This document shows, piece after piece, positions 10,561-18,451 of a stretch of 64,000 bases of DNA; the first letter of the stretch is position 1, and every line of letters begins with the position of its first letter. The translations under genes and the position numbers were made by a program. This DNA is from Mycobacterium sp. IS-1590 (GTDB lineage Bacteria > Actinomycetota > Actinomycetes > Mycobacteriales > Mycobacteriaceae), in assembly GCF_001500025.1 (NCBI RefSeq), contig NZ_LQIW01000009.1, positions 33,780-97,779 on the forward strand, read 5' to 3'. The notes below the pieces were generated by a model. That model ran no database searches. It was not told where the DNA came from and worked only from the letters and a program-made list of their open reading frames with translations.

Positions 10561-11783
10561 GTCCCGATTCTGAGAACACCATCCCGTCCGTCCGCATACC
10601 CGCCGAACTGCCGCAGGGAGTCAGCCAGGCGACCATCGGCGTGCGCGGCGGGCTGTTGCGATCGGAGTTCGAGGAGACCGCCGAGGGGCTGTTCCTCACC
10701 TCTGGCTATGTGTATGCGTCGGCCGCCGACGCCGAGAAGGCGTTCACCGGTGAGATCGATCGCTATGTGTACTCGCGCTACGGCAATCCGACCATCTCGA
10801 TGTTCGAGGAGCGGCTGCGGCTGATCGAGGGTGCGCCCGCCTGCTTCGCCACCGCGACGGGCATGGCGGCGGTGTTCACATCGCTGGGGGCGCTGCTGGG
10901 CGCCGGTGATCGGTTGGTCGCCGCGCGCAGTCTGTTCGGGTCGTGCTTCGTGGTGTGCAACGAGATCCTGCCGCGGTGGGGTGTGGAGACGGTGTTCGTC
11001 GACGGCGACGACCTCTCACAGTGGGAAAAGGCCCTCTCGGTTCCCACGCAGGCGGTGTTCTTCGAGACCCCGTCCAACCCGATGCAGTCGTTGGTGGACA
11101 TCGCCGCGGTCTCTGAACTCGCGCACGCCGCGGGGGCGAAAGTGGTGCTGGACAACGTGTTCGCGACCCCGATCCTGCAGCAGGGTTTCCCGCTGGGCGC
11201 GGACGTCGTCGTCTACTCGGGGACCAAGCATCTCGACGGACAGGGCCGTGTGCTCGGCGGCGCGATCCTCGGCGACAAGCAGTACATCGACGAGCCGGTG
11301 CAGAAGCTGATGCGCCACACCGGGCCCGCGCTGAGTCCGTTCAACGCGTGGACACTGCTCAAAGGGCTGGAGACGCTCGCGGTGCGGGTGGACTACCAGA
11401 ACGCGTCGGCGCAGCGAATCGCGGAGTTCCTTCAGTGCCACCCCGCGGTGAGCTGGGTGCGCTATCCGTTCCTCGAGTCGCACCCGCAGTACGACCTGGC
11501 CAAGCGCCAGATGACCGGCGGCGGAACGGTTATCACGTTCGAGGTCAAGGGCGGGACGAAGGAACGCGCGTTCGAGGTGCTCGACAAACTGCGCATCGTC
11601 GACATCTCCAACAACCTCGGCGATGCCAAGTCGCTGGTCACCCACCCGGCGACCACCACCCACCGCGCGATGGGTCCGGAGGGTCGCGCCGCGATCGGAT
11701 TGGGCGACGGTGTTGTGCGAATCTCGGTGGGCCTGGAGGGAACCGACGATCTGCTCAACGATCTCGATCAGGCGTTGCGCTGA
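10557..11783 (+). CDS. metZ: O-succinylhomoserine sulfhydrylase
   Basis: 408-residue Cys/Met-metabolism PLP enzyme of the MetZ type, converting O-succinylhomoserine and sulfide to homocysteine. Key segments are YSRYGNPTISMFEERLRLIEGA, ATATGMAAVF (PLP phosphate side), FFETPSNPMQSLVDI, VLDNVFATPILQQGFPLGADVVVYSGTKHLDGQGR (PLP lysine in SGTKH), and the C-terminal SLVTHPATTTHRAMG (substrate-binding). The start overlaps the rhodanese stop, and TGAATG joins it to the next gene. Confidence 0.97.
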   Translation: MSPDSENTIPSVRIPAELPQGVSQATIGVRGGLLRSEFEETAEGLFLTSGYVYASAADAEKAFTGEIDRYVYSRYGNPTISMFEERLRLIEGAPACFATATGMAAVFTSLGALLGAGDRLVAARSLFGSCFVVCNEILPRWGVETVFVDGDDLSQWEKALSVPTQAVFFETPSNPMQSLVDIAAVSELAHAAGAKVVLDNVFATPILQQGFPLGADVVVYSGTKHLDGQGRVLGGAILGDKQYIDEPVQKLMRHTGPALSPFNAWTLLKGLETLAVRVDYQNASAQRIAEFLQCHPAVSWVRYPFLESHPQYDLAKRQMTGGGTVITFEVKGGTKERAFEVLDKLRIVDISNNLGDAKSLVTHPATTTHRAMGPEGRAAIGLGDGVVRISVGLEGTDDLLNDLDQALR

Positions 11784-12200
11784 ATGTCCAAGCGCAGCGA
11801 CGCGAAGAAGGCCCGCCGCCGCAAGCGCCAGGCCGTCCGCAACGAGCGTTGGATTCCCGACACGGTGATGGACGCGCTGACCGAACAGACCGCGACGGCG
11901 GCGGTGCTCGAGGCATTCGACGCGCGAATCACCGAGCGCGGCTGGGTGTTCGACGACGAGCTCTCCGACGAGGAGTCCGCGCTGTGGTTCTATCCCCCGT
12001 CGCAGGCCGCGGTGTCCGACGAAGATCTGGTGTCCGTCACCACGGTCGTGCTCACCGCTGAGGACGACGCGGACGTCGCGCACGTGGTGTTCGTCGGCAC
12101 GGCCGACGACTACCAGTTCAACTTCGACGAGCTGTTCGAGTGCCTCGATGTAGTCGAGGCATACCGGTTGGGCGATCCGGCACCGACGTTCCCCGTCTGA
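11784..12200 (+). CDS. Conserved small acidic protein, unknown function
   Basis: 138 aa. A strongly basic N-terminus (SKRSDAKKARRRKRQAVRN) is followed by an acidic body (WVFDDELSDEESALWFYPP and FNFDELFECLDVVEAYRLGDPAPTFP). There is no signal peptide or transmembrane segment. ATG follows the metZ stop with no gap (TGAATG), so it is the last gene of the purT-metZ operon. I do not recognise a family. Confidence 0.75.
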   Translation: MSKRSDAKKARRRKRQAVRNERWIPDTVMDALTEQTATAAVLEAFDARITERGWVFDDELSDEESALWFYPPSQAAVSDEDLVSVTTVVLTAEDDADVAHVVFVGTADDYQFNFDELFECLDVVEAYRLGDPAPTFPV

Positions 12201-12206
12201 GAACCC

Positions 12207-12266
12207 GCCGAGCGCTCAGCCCGGTACGGTCTGTTGCACATTTCCGTACCAGGTTGCGCGCTCGGC
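12207..12266. terminator. Nested inverted repeat between convergent genes
   Basis: A perfect 9-base outer stem (GCCGAGCGC at 12207-12215 with GCGCTCGGC at 12258-12266) encloses a perfect 7-base inner stem (GGTACGG at 12223-12229 with CCGTACC at 12244-12250). It fills the gap between the convergent metZ operon and SDR gene, as expected of a bidirectional terminator. No U-tract follows, which is usual for mycobacteria. Confidence 0.6.
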
Positions 12267-12276
12267 AGGAGAAGAG

Positions 12277-13128
12277 TCAGTCCTCGACGACGCCCTGCGC
12301 GGTGCGCGCCCGGTCCTCGTACTTCTTGCGCGCGGTCGAGTCGAAATCGAGGAACACCCGGTCCAGTCCGAGTTTGTTGTTGAGCCAACGACGCCCGCGC
12401 GGGCCGAGCATCTGTGCGGCCTGAGCGGTGAAGCGGAGCGGGGGTGGCACCGAGACGTGGGTTTTCGGCTTGTCGAGCGTTTTGACGATCGCCGCCGCGA
12501 TGTCCTCGGGCTCCACCGGTTTGATCGCACCGCCGCTCTTGGTGCCCGAGATCAACTCGGTGTTGGTGAACGGCGGCATGATCACCGAGACGTCGACATT
12601 GTGTTGCGCGACCTCGTCGGCGAGCGCGGCGGTCAAGCCCACCACACCGAACTTCGCGCCCACGTACACGACCTGACCGGGCACCGGGATCAGCCCCGAC
12701 AGCGAGGCGATGTTGATGATGTGTCCGCTGCGCCGCGCGATCATGTCCGGCAGCACCAGCTGACAGCCGGTGATCACGCCGTAGAGGTTGACCTCGAGCG
12801 TGGACCGGATCGACTGCTCGGTCTCGTCGACGAACGGTCCGATGGGCATCACGCCGGCGTTGTTGATCAACACGTCGATGCGTCCGCCGCCTTCGGTGCG
12901 GGCCTTGTCGAGGAACGTCGCGAACGACTCCCGGTCGGTGACGTCGAGCGGATAGCCCGACGCCTGCCCCAGGTTGCCCAACTGGGCGACGGCCGATTCC
13001 TGCAGCGCCACGTCGCGGTCGCCGATCACCACGCGGGCACCACGCGCCAGCAGCGCCTTGGCGGTCGCGAAGCCGATACCGCGGGCGGCACCGGTGATCA
13101 CGATGGTCTTGCCCCTGATGTTGTCCAT
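12277..13128 (-). CDS. Short-chain dehydrogenase/reductase
   Basis: 283 aa classical SDR. The Rossmann glycine motif is TGAARGIG (about 12-19), NNAG follows at about 87-90, and the catalytic Ser-Tyr-Lys set appears as IASLSG...VYVGAKFG. Note that the family YxxxK is present as Y-V-G-A-K. The C-terminal tail is basic and not obviously membranous. ATG 13128 is chosen over an upstream codon at 13152 because a -10 (TAAAGT) lies eight bases before it. The substrate is unknown; similar mycobacterial SDRs act on lipids or steroids. Confidence 0.92.
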   Translation of the reverse strand: MDNIRGKTIVITGAARGIGFATAKALLARGARVVIGDRDVALQESAVAQLGNLGQASGYPLDVTDRESFATFLDKARTEGGGRIDVLINNAGVMPIGPFVDETEQSIRSTLEVNLYGVITGCQLVLPDMIARRSGHIINIASLSGLIPVPGQVVYVGAKFGVVGLTAALADEVAQHNVDVSVIMPPFTNTELISGTKSGGAIKPVEPEDIAAAIVKTLDKPKTHVSVPPPLRFTAQAAQMLGPRGRRWLNNKLGLDRVFLDFDSTARKKYEDRARTAQGVVED

Positions 13129-13135
13129 GCGGCCG

Positions 13136-13155
13136 AACTTTACACGTGTCAAGTT
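13136..13155. promoter_or_regulatory. 20-bp near-perfect palindrome on the SDR promoter
   Basis: AACTTTACACGTGTCAAGTT matches its own reverse complement at 18 of 20 positions. It contains the minus-strand -10 TAAAGT (13137-13142) of the SDR gene and ends eight bases before its ATG. A dimeric repressor such as a TetR-family protein bound here would block the promoter. No TetR gene adjoins it. Confidence 0.6.
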
Positions 13156-13249
13156 TGGTGGGGAAGTCGCGATTGCCGGATCAGGTCGCCCCGGGGGGCG
13201 GGGCTGGAATGGATGCGCGCGATTCGCGTTGAACAGTGAGGTGAAACCC

Positions 13250-13768
13250 GTGTCGACCCAGCTCAGGTTTGTTGCCGTCCGCCAGGACGACCCCTTGGCC
13301 GAGCCGTTGCTGGCCGAGTTGGCGGTTGAGTACTCGCAGCGCTACGGCTTCCCCGAGGACACGGTGAGCGGGTGGCTTCGGCGACATCCGGCCGACGCGT
13401 TCGCCCCGCCCGACGGCGACCTGGTGGTCGGGCTGGTCGGCGACCGGCCCGTCACGGGCGGCGCCTTTTGCCGGTTCGACGACACCACCGCCGAGCTGAA
13501 GCGGATCTGGACCGACGGGCGGCACCGTCGCCAGGGCCTGGCAAAGGCGCTGCTCGTCGAACTCGAGGCCCGGATCGTCGGGCGCGGCTATCGGCGGGTC
13601 TACCTGACCACCGGCGACCGCCAACCGGAAGCCGAGGCACTGTATGTCTCCGCGGGATACGAGAGGCTGGCCGAACCGCTCCCCGCCGAGGGCGATGTGT
13701 TCCCGGTCGCGTTCGTGAAGGAACTCGGGACAGCTTCGCGAGGTGTCGGCGGTCGTAGCCGGCTATAG
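13250..13768 (+). CDS. GNAT-family N-acetyltransferase
   Basis: 172 aa. Acetyl-CoA binding motif A is RRQGLAKALLVELEARI (R/Q-x-x-G-x-A/G), preceded by the beta4 strand TAELKRIWTD. The C-terminal part EALYVSAGYERL is the usual motif B end. GTG 13250 is chosen because GAGGTGA lies six bases upstream; GTG 13241 would overlap that site. The acetyl acceptor is unknown. Confidence 0.9.
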   Translation: MSTQLRFVAVRQDDPLAEPLLAELAVEYSQRYGFPEDTVSGWLRRHPADAFAPPDGDLVVGLVGDRPVTGGAFCRFDDTTAELKRIWTDGRHRRQGLAKALLVELEARIVGRGYRRVYLTTGDRQPEAEALYVSAGYERLAEPLPAEGDVFPVAFVKELGTASRGVGGRSRL

Positions 13769-13780
13769 GCTGTCCGTCAG

Positions 13781-14101
13781 GTGTCGCGGACACCGGGGGT
13801 GAAGGTGGCGTTATCGCAGACGATGGTGGGCTGGTTGCTGGTTGCTGCCGGTCTGCTGACGTTCTTGTTCGGGATGGCCTCGCGAGTGTTCATCGGGCGG
13901 CGACGCGAGACGAAGGCGGTGCGGATCATGGTGCACACCTTCCGCCGGACCGGGGTGGCGCGCGTGCTGTTCGGGCGGTTCGAGAGCGATGTGCTCGACG
14001 ACGACGAGCTCGATGCCATGATTTTGATGCCGACTGTCGTGATCGCGTCCGGACTGTGTCTGACCGCGGTCTTTCTACTCGGCTACCAAAGCCTGGTGTG
14101 A
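13781..14101 (+). CDS. Small two-helix membrane protein
   Basis: 106 aa with two predicted transmembrane helices (VGWLLVAAGLLTFLFGMAS near residues 16-34 and PTVVIASGLCLTAVFLLGY near the C-terminus) joined by a charged cytoplasmic loop. The start is uncertain: GTG 13781 follows a TAGGCT hexamer by nine bases, and GTG 13799 is an alternative. I do not recognise a family. Confidence 0.6.
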   Translation: MSRTPGVKVALSQTMVGWLLVAAGLLTFLFGMASRVFIGRRRETKAVRIMVHTFRRTGVARVLFGRFESDVLDDDELDAMILMPTVVIASGLCLTAVFLLGYQSLV

Positions 14102-14123
14102 ACGCCTGTAGCCCCTCACGAGA

Positions 14124-14129
14124 TACGAT
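14124..14129 (+). promoter_or_regulatory. -10 element of the GntR/FCD regulator gene
   Basis: TACGAT fits TANNNT and ends seven bases before the ATG at 14137, predicting a leaderless transcript. Confidence 0.55.
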
Positions 14130-14136
14130 ATTTTGC

Positions 14137-14799
14137 ATGCCGGTTCCCGCGGAAAGTGGAAGACACAAGCGGTCCCTGCTGCGAGAGCAGGCCTACGTGT
14201 CCCTGCGGGACGCCATCATCAACGGGACCTTCCTGCCGGGTGAGAAGCTGCGCGACGTCGAGCTCGAGGAGTGGCTCGGCGTCAGCCGTACACCGATCCG
14301 CGAGGCGATCGGGCGACTCGAGGCCGCCGGCCTGGTGCACACCACGCCGGGCCGATCCACCGTGGTCTCGACGATCGAACGAAAGAAAGTCCTCGACGCC
14401 CAGGCCGTCGCCGCTGCCATGCACGCGCTCGCCGTCCGCACCGCGGTGCCGTTGATGGGAAGTGCGGAGATCAAGGCGATGACGAAGGCCAACAAGGACT
14501 TCGCCGAAGCGTTTGCCGCCGGCGACGCCGAAGCCGCCGTGCGAAGCGACGATGAGTTTCACGGAGTGGCCGTCGAGGCGAGTCGCAACGACACCATCAA
14601 ATCGGTGCTCGAACAGGTCACACCCGTGCTGCGCAGACTGGAATTCCTCCGCTTCTCATCTCTGACCGGCCGGGAGTCGATCTCCCAGCACAAGCGGATC
14701 ATCGAACACTGCCGACGAGGCGATGCCGCCGCGGCAGCCGAAGCGACACAACGGAATTGGGAAACACTGGCATCACTCGTCGATTTCGATACACCGTGA
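14137..14799 (+). CDS. GntR-family regulator, FCD subfamily
   Basis: 220 aa. The N-terminal winged helix reads REQAYVSLRDAIINGTFLPGEKL...WLGVSRTPIREAIGRLEAAGLV, the standard GntR DNA-binding pattern. The C-terminal helical domain has FCD-type features: a D-x-x-F-H motif (SDDEFHGVAVEAS) and a late histidine set (SQHKRIIEHCRRGDAAAAAEA) that normally coordinate a metal and bind small carboxylates. The regulated genes are not obvious. The start is set by the leaderless promoter at 14124. Confidence 0.92.
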   Translation: MPVPAESGRHKRSLLREQAYVSLRDAIINGTFLPGEKLRDVELEEWLGVSRTPIREAIGRLEAAGLVHTTPGRSTVVSTIERKKVLDAQAVAAAMHALAVRTAVPLMGSAEIKAMTKANKDFAEAFAAGDAEAAVRSDDEFHGVAVEASRNDTIKSVLEQVTPVLRRLEFLRFSSLTGRESISQHKRIIEHCRRGDAAAAAEATQRNWETLASLVDFDTP

Positions 14800-14822
14800 T
14801 GTCTGCAGCGGCGCCACGACCA

Positions 14823-15251
14823 TCACAGCGCAGCGAATGCCGCCGCGAGCCGGTGGACGAGATCACCTGCGTTTCCGTGATACAGCGGACCCCGTCCGTC
14901 CGACAGAATTCGCCGCAGTCGAGCCATGCCCATGGCGTCGACGCTGTGCGGGGCGTGTAATCGCAGGGTGATCGCGTCGATCAGGTCGGCCGACGCCCTG
15001 ACATTCGCGCGGTGAATCTTCGACCCTCCGGGCGCGCGGTCCGACCGACTCTGCTCGACAATCCGCCGCAGTACGCGAGCGACCGCGTGACGCTCGCGTA
15101 CGGACCGGATACGAGCGGAATGGAGGGCGAGCGCACTGCCGGCATGAGGGATCGCCCCGACCGCAAGCTGCTGGTCCAGCCTCTTCGCGCACAGGCGCGC
15201 CACCAGGTGGGCCGTGACCGTCGGAACTTCGATGACGCTTCGAGGATGCAT
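14823..15251 (-). CDS. Conserved actinobacterial hypothetical protein
   Basis: 142 aa, rich in Arg, Ala and Leu. The layout LVARLCAKRLDQQLAVGAIPHAGSALALHSARIRS, a central basic stretch, then MARLRRILSDGRGPLYHGNAGDLVHRLAAAFAAL matches a family of short actinobacterial proteins often annotated as hypothetical (recognition from memory). There is no signal peptide or known motif. It is convergent with the GntR gene. The start at 15251 is the longest option and is not supported by a clear ribosome-binding site. Confidence 0.6.
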   Translation of the reverse strand: MHPRSVIEVPTVTAHLVARLCAKRLDQQLAVGAIPHAGSALALHSARIRSVRERHAVARVLRRIVEQSRSDRAPGGSKIHRANVRASADLIDAITLRLHAPHSVDAMGMARLRRILSDGRGPLYHGNAGDLVHRLAAAFAAL

Positions 15252-15451
15252 ACGAACTCCGTGCTCTTGATTTCGGTAATGCCCTGGAAGACGGTCGAAG
15301 TCGCGCTGCGGTTCATACCTGTGAGGCGCGTCACCTGAGGGTCGGGGCTCCCGGGCACTCGGAGGCCCTGGTTACCCCCGGTATGTACTGCCAGCATTGC
15401 GGCAGGGGATGTTCGCGGCGCTCCGTAAACCTTCCGTAGTGCAATGTGCAA

Positions 15452-15457
15452 TATATT
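15452..15457 (+). promoter_or_regulatory. Candidate -10 for the ECF sigma factor gene
   Basis: TATATT in an AT-rich stretch of the 268-base gap 15252-15519. A start of transcription just after it would give a leader of about 55 bases with GAGGA close to the ATG at 15520. No ECF-type -35 (GGAAC) was found. Confidence 0.4.
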
Positions 15458-15519
15458 GGATGTTGCCAGCGTTCTTCACGCAGACGCCAACCGCGTCGCA
15501 TGCCCCGATCGAGGACTCC

Positions 15520-16110
15520 ATGAAACTGACACCCGATGAGGACGCCGAGCGACGTTTCGTCCGCGACGTCATGCCGCACTTCGACTACCTGCGCACCAAG
15601 GCGCGGGCGATGACAAGAGACCGCGCGGACGCCGAAGACCTGGTGCAGGAGACAATGCACAAGGCCTACGTCGGTCTGGGGACGTTTCAGACCGGCGGCA
15701 ACATGCGCGCCTGGCTGCACCGCATCATGTGCAACGTGTTCGTCGACAACTACCGAGGCGCGAAGCGTCGGCCGCCGATGTGGTTGATCGGCGACCTTGC
15801 GTTCGAGGTCACGCAATCCGAAACCATGCCGGCACGCCCCGAGGCGCGGTCGGCCGAAGCGCACGCACTGGAATCGCTACCCGGCGAGGTCACCTGCGCG
15901 GTGCGGGCGCTTCCCGAGGACTTGAAACTGACCGTCTTCTACGCCCATGTAATGGAATACCCCAATGTCGAGATCGCGGCGATCCTCGGTATTCCGGTCG
16001 GCACGGTGGCGTCCCGCCTGCACCGTGCACGAAAACGGCTACGAGAACTGTTGACACGCCAGCCCTTCGAGTATGTCCCGGGCGCCGAATCATCGTCGCG
16101 GACCGGATGA
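15520..16110 (+). CDS. ECF-family RNA polymerase sigma factor
   Basis: 196 aa. Region 2 is clear: DYLRTKARAMTRDRADAEDLVQETMHKAYVGLGTF...NMRAWLHRIMCNVFVDNYR. So is region 4: LPEDLKLTVFYAHVMEYPNVEIAAILGIPVGTVASRLHRARKRLREL. Region 2 resembles the SigH/SigR group. No anti-sigma gene with a zinc-binding HxxxCxxC motif follows; the next gene is an XRE regulator. ATG 15520 with GAGGA upstream is preferred over in-frame ATGs at 15397-15460, two of which precede the likely promoter. Confidence 0.93.
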   Translation: MKLTPDEDAERRFVRDVMPHFDYLRTKARAMTRDRADAEDLVQETMHKAYVGLGTFQTGGNMRAWLHRIMCNVFVDNYRGAKRRPPMWLIGDLAFEVTQSETMPARPEARSAEAHALESLPGEVTCAVRALPEDLKLTVFYAHVMEYPNVEIAAILGIPVGTVASRLHRARKRLRELLTRQPFEYVPGAESSSRTG

Positions 16111-16194
16111 CGCATCTGATGCAGCGCGCGGCCGCCGACCGGCGCCCCGGCGAGGATTCTGAACCTTTCCCGATCGGGTGCCGTTGCACTACTC

Positions 16195-17106
16195 GTGTCG
16201 CACTTGTCCGCGGGTCCGCTCGCGCAGTTCCTCCGTCATCAGCGTGCTCGGCGGCGACCCGAGGAGGTCGGCATCAACGGGGCCGCGGGCCTGCGGCGTG
16301 TTCCAGGTCTTCGGCGCGAGGAAGTGGCCGCTCGCGCCGGTATCAGCGTCGAGTACTACAGCCGCCTCGAGCAGGGCCGGGTCACCAACCCGTCACCGGC
16401 CGTTTGTGAAGCCCTCGCTCGTGCGCTCGCTTTCGACCAGAGCGAGACACGCCACCTGCTCGAGTTGGTCAACCGGAGCAGTTGGTGCAGCAGCCAGGGC
16501 GACCCAGCCATGCCCGACGGCTTCCGCACCCTGGTCACCAGCCTCCCGGTGCCTGCCGTCGTCCAGAACCGGTACACCGACGTGTTATCGGCGAATCACG
16601 TTGCCTGCCAGCTATTTCGAAACCTGTATGTCGGTGGGAACCGTATCCGCTCGATCTTCACCGATCCTCACGACCGTGCGATGTTCGTCGACTGGGACCG
16701 GGCAGCGGCCAACTGCGTCGCGCAGTTCCGGTGGGCGATCGGGGCCGACATGGCCGCCGAGCGACCGACACAGCTGATCTCCGAATTGGCGACCGCCAGT
16801 GAGCATTTCCGCCGGTTCTGGTCGTGGGGCGAAGTCGACGACGCGCCGATGAGCCCGGTTCGGTTGCGTCATCCCGAGTTGGGATCGCTCGAGCTCTTCA
16901 CCGAGAAGCTGCACATCGCAGGCACCTGCGGTCTCGCTTTGATGGTGTACCACGCCGCGCCCGGCTCGGCGTCGTGGGCGGCGCTGAACCGGTTGCGCGG
17001 CAGCGGCACCGAAGGAGGCTGTGATCTGAAGCTCACAATCGAACGATCGGCAGCAGGTGACCGTAAAGCTCTGTGTCCGAACGACGTGAGCGATCTGGAG
17101 ATGTGA
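16195..17106 (+). CDS. XRE-family regulator with MmyB-like ligand domain
   Basis: 303 aa. The N-terminal helix-turn-helix reads PGLRREEVAARAGISVEYYSRLEQGRVTNPSPAVCEALARAL. The rest fits the MmyB-type PAS-like sensor (PVPAVVQNRYTDVLSANHVA, then FVDWDRAAANCVAQFRW and FTEKLHIAG...LMVYHAAPGS), which in studied relatives binds a fatty-acid-like ligand. Its stop overlaps the start of the acyltransferase gene (TGATG), so the two are cotranscribed, and the regulator may sense a substrate or product of that enzyme (inference). Confidence 0.92.
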   Translation: MSHLSAGPLAQFLRHQRARRRPEEVGINGAAGLRRVPGLRREEVAARAGISVEYYSRLEQGRVTNPSPAVCEALARALAFDQSETRHLLELVNRSSWCSSQGDPAMPDGFRTLVTSLPVPAVVQNRYTDVLSANHVACQLFRNLYVGGNRIRSIFTDPHDRAMFVDWDRAAANCVAQFRWAIGADMAAERPTQLISELATASEHFRRFWSWGEVDDAPMSPVRLRHPELGSLELFTEKLHIAGTCGLALMVYHAAPGSASWAALNRLRGSGTEGGCDLKLTIERSAAGDRKALCPNDVSDLEM

Positions 17107-18368
17107 TGTCGAGTATGAGTACGACCGAGGGCGTGGTGTCATCCAACGGCACGCTCGTGCGGCCGATTGGCGCAACCGAGCGGCTCTTCTACCGCTACAG
17201 CGAGGCCAATCCGACGCACTTCCTGCTCGTCGCGGAGTTCGACTCGAGCCTGGCAGAGGAGCGAGTGCGCAGGGCACTGCACGCGATTCAGCGGCGCCAT
17301 CCCCTCCTTGCCGTCCACATACACGATCACCCCGTGTCACGCCTCGGGTTCTATCGGCGCGACGATGTCGCGCCCATTCCCTTGGCCGTCCGGCACGCGA
17401 CTGACGCCTCGTGGCAGACGGTCGCGGCCGACGAGTTGGGCAGGCCGTTCGACCGGACCGCCGCACCGCTGATCCGCGCCACGCTGCTGCGGAGTCCCTC
17501 GGCATCGACATTGCTGTTGACCTTCGATCACACGATCGCCGACGGGGTTTCGTCTGTGCGGGTGCTGGAGGACCTGGTGGCCGCGCTCAACGACCAGCCG
17601 GTGGAGCCGGGGCCCACCCCGCGGACGGTGGAGGATCTGCTCGTCCAGCACGTGCGATCGTCCGATCTGGGGTTTGACGCTGACCGCGATGCCAGAATGG
17701 CGGAGCCGTCGACGCTTCGGAGGTTCGACGGGACGCGTCCTCGCGTGTACGCCGTCAGCCTTTCACGAGACGACACTGCGCGATTGGTAAGGCGCTGCCG
17801 TGATGAACTGACCACCGTGCACGCGGCGCTGCTGGCCGCAGCCTCCTCGGTGCGCAGCCGCATGCACGGTGAGTCGTTCGTGCGCTCGCTGAGTCCCATC
17901 GATGTCCGCAAGCTGATAGGCGACCCAGATGACTGTGCGATCCGTTTCAGCTGTACCACAACGGGTTTGGCGGCTGACGACGAGCGGCCCTTCTGGACTC
18001 GCGCTCGCGCGATGACCGCTGAGCTCAGCGCGGCGCGCTCTGCAGCCGGCGTGCTCGCGGCATCGGCCGCGGTGGCCCAGGCTATCGGCACCGACGCCGA
18101 TCGAGCCGACGCGGAAGATGTGTTCACCCGGCAGTTGCCGTGGGAGCTCTTGATGACGAACCTTGGGCGGCAGCAAATCGCGCGTACCGGCCCGCTCCAC
18201 CCGACCGCGCTTTGGGGACCGATCGTGCAATCACAGACCGCGGGTGAGTATGTCACCGGAATCGTGACCTATGAGCGGCGTTTGCGGATGGTCGCCGTCG
18301 GATATCAGCCGACCGGCTATTTCCTCGACGGCATCGTCGCGGCACTGGAGGACGCCGTCGGCGGTTAG
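17106..18368 (+). CDS. PapA5-like condensation-domain acyltransferase
   Basis: 420 aa. The N-terminal start VRPIGATERLFYRYSEANPTHFLLVAEFD resembles PapA5, the phthiocerol dimycocerosyl transferase. The catalytic HxxxD is in LTFDHTIADGVSS, with a single histidine as in PapA5 rather than HHxxxDG. The second half has a partner chloramphenicol-acetyltransferase-like lobe (IRFSCTTTGL and ELLMTNLGR). It probably moves an acyl chain from a carrier onto an alcohol or amine. No polyketide synthase is nearby, so its acyl donor is unknown. GGAG lies five bases before the ATG. Confidence 0.88.
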   Translation: MSSMSTTEGVVSSNGTLVRPIGATERLFYRYSEANPTHFLLVAEFDSSLAEERVRRALHAIQRRHPLLAVHIHDHPVSRLGFYRRDDVAPIPLAVRHATDASWQTVAADELGRPFDRTAAPLIRATLLRSPSASTLLLTFDHTIADGVSSVRVLEDLVAALNDQPVEPGPTPRTVEDLLVQHVRSSDLGFDADRDARMAEPSTLRRFDGTRPRVYAVSLSRDDTARLVRRCRDELTTVHAALLAAASSVRSRMHGESFVRSLSPIDVRKLIGDPDDCAIRFSCTTTGLAADDERPFWTRARAMTAELSAARSAAGVLAASAAVAQAIGTDADRADAEDVFTRQLPWELLMTNLGRQQIARTGPLHPTALWGPIVQSQTAGEYVTGIVTYERRLRMVAVGYQPTGYFLDGIVAALEDAVGG

Positions 18369-18451
18369 CGATATCGTCGACCCAGCGCGCGTTCTCGTCG
18401 ACAACGGCCCGCCCGTGCGGTCGGGGCGCCAGCGCGACTTGATTCGCCTGC

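Noticed and set aside
15331..15864. 177-aa open frame on - at the ECF sigma gene
   Set aside because: Antisense to sigma region 2, which is well conserved in the + frame.
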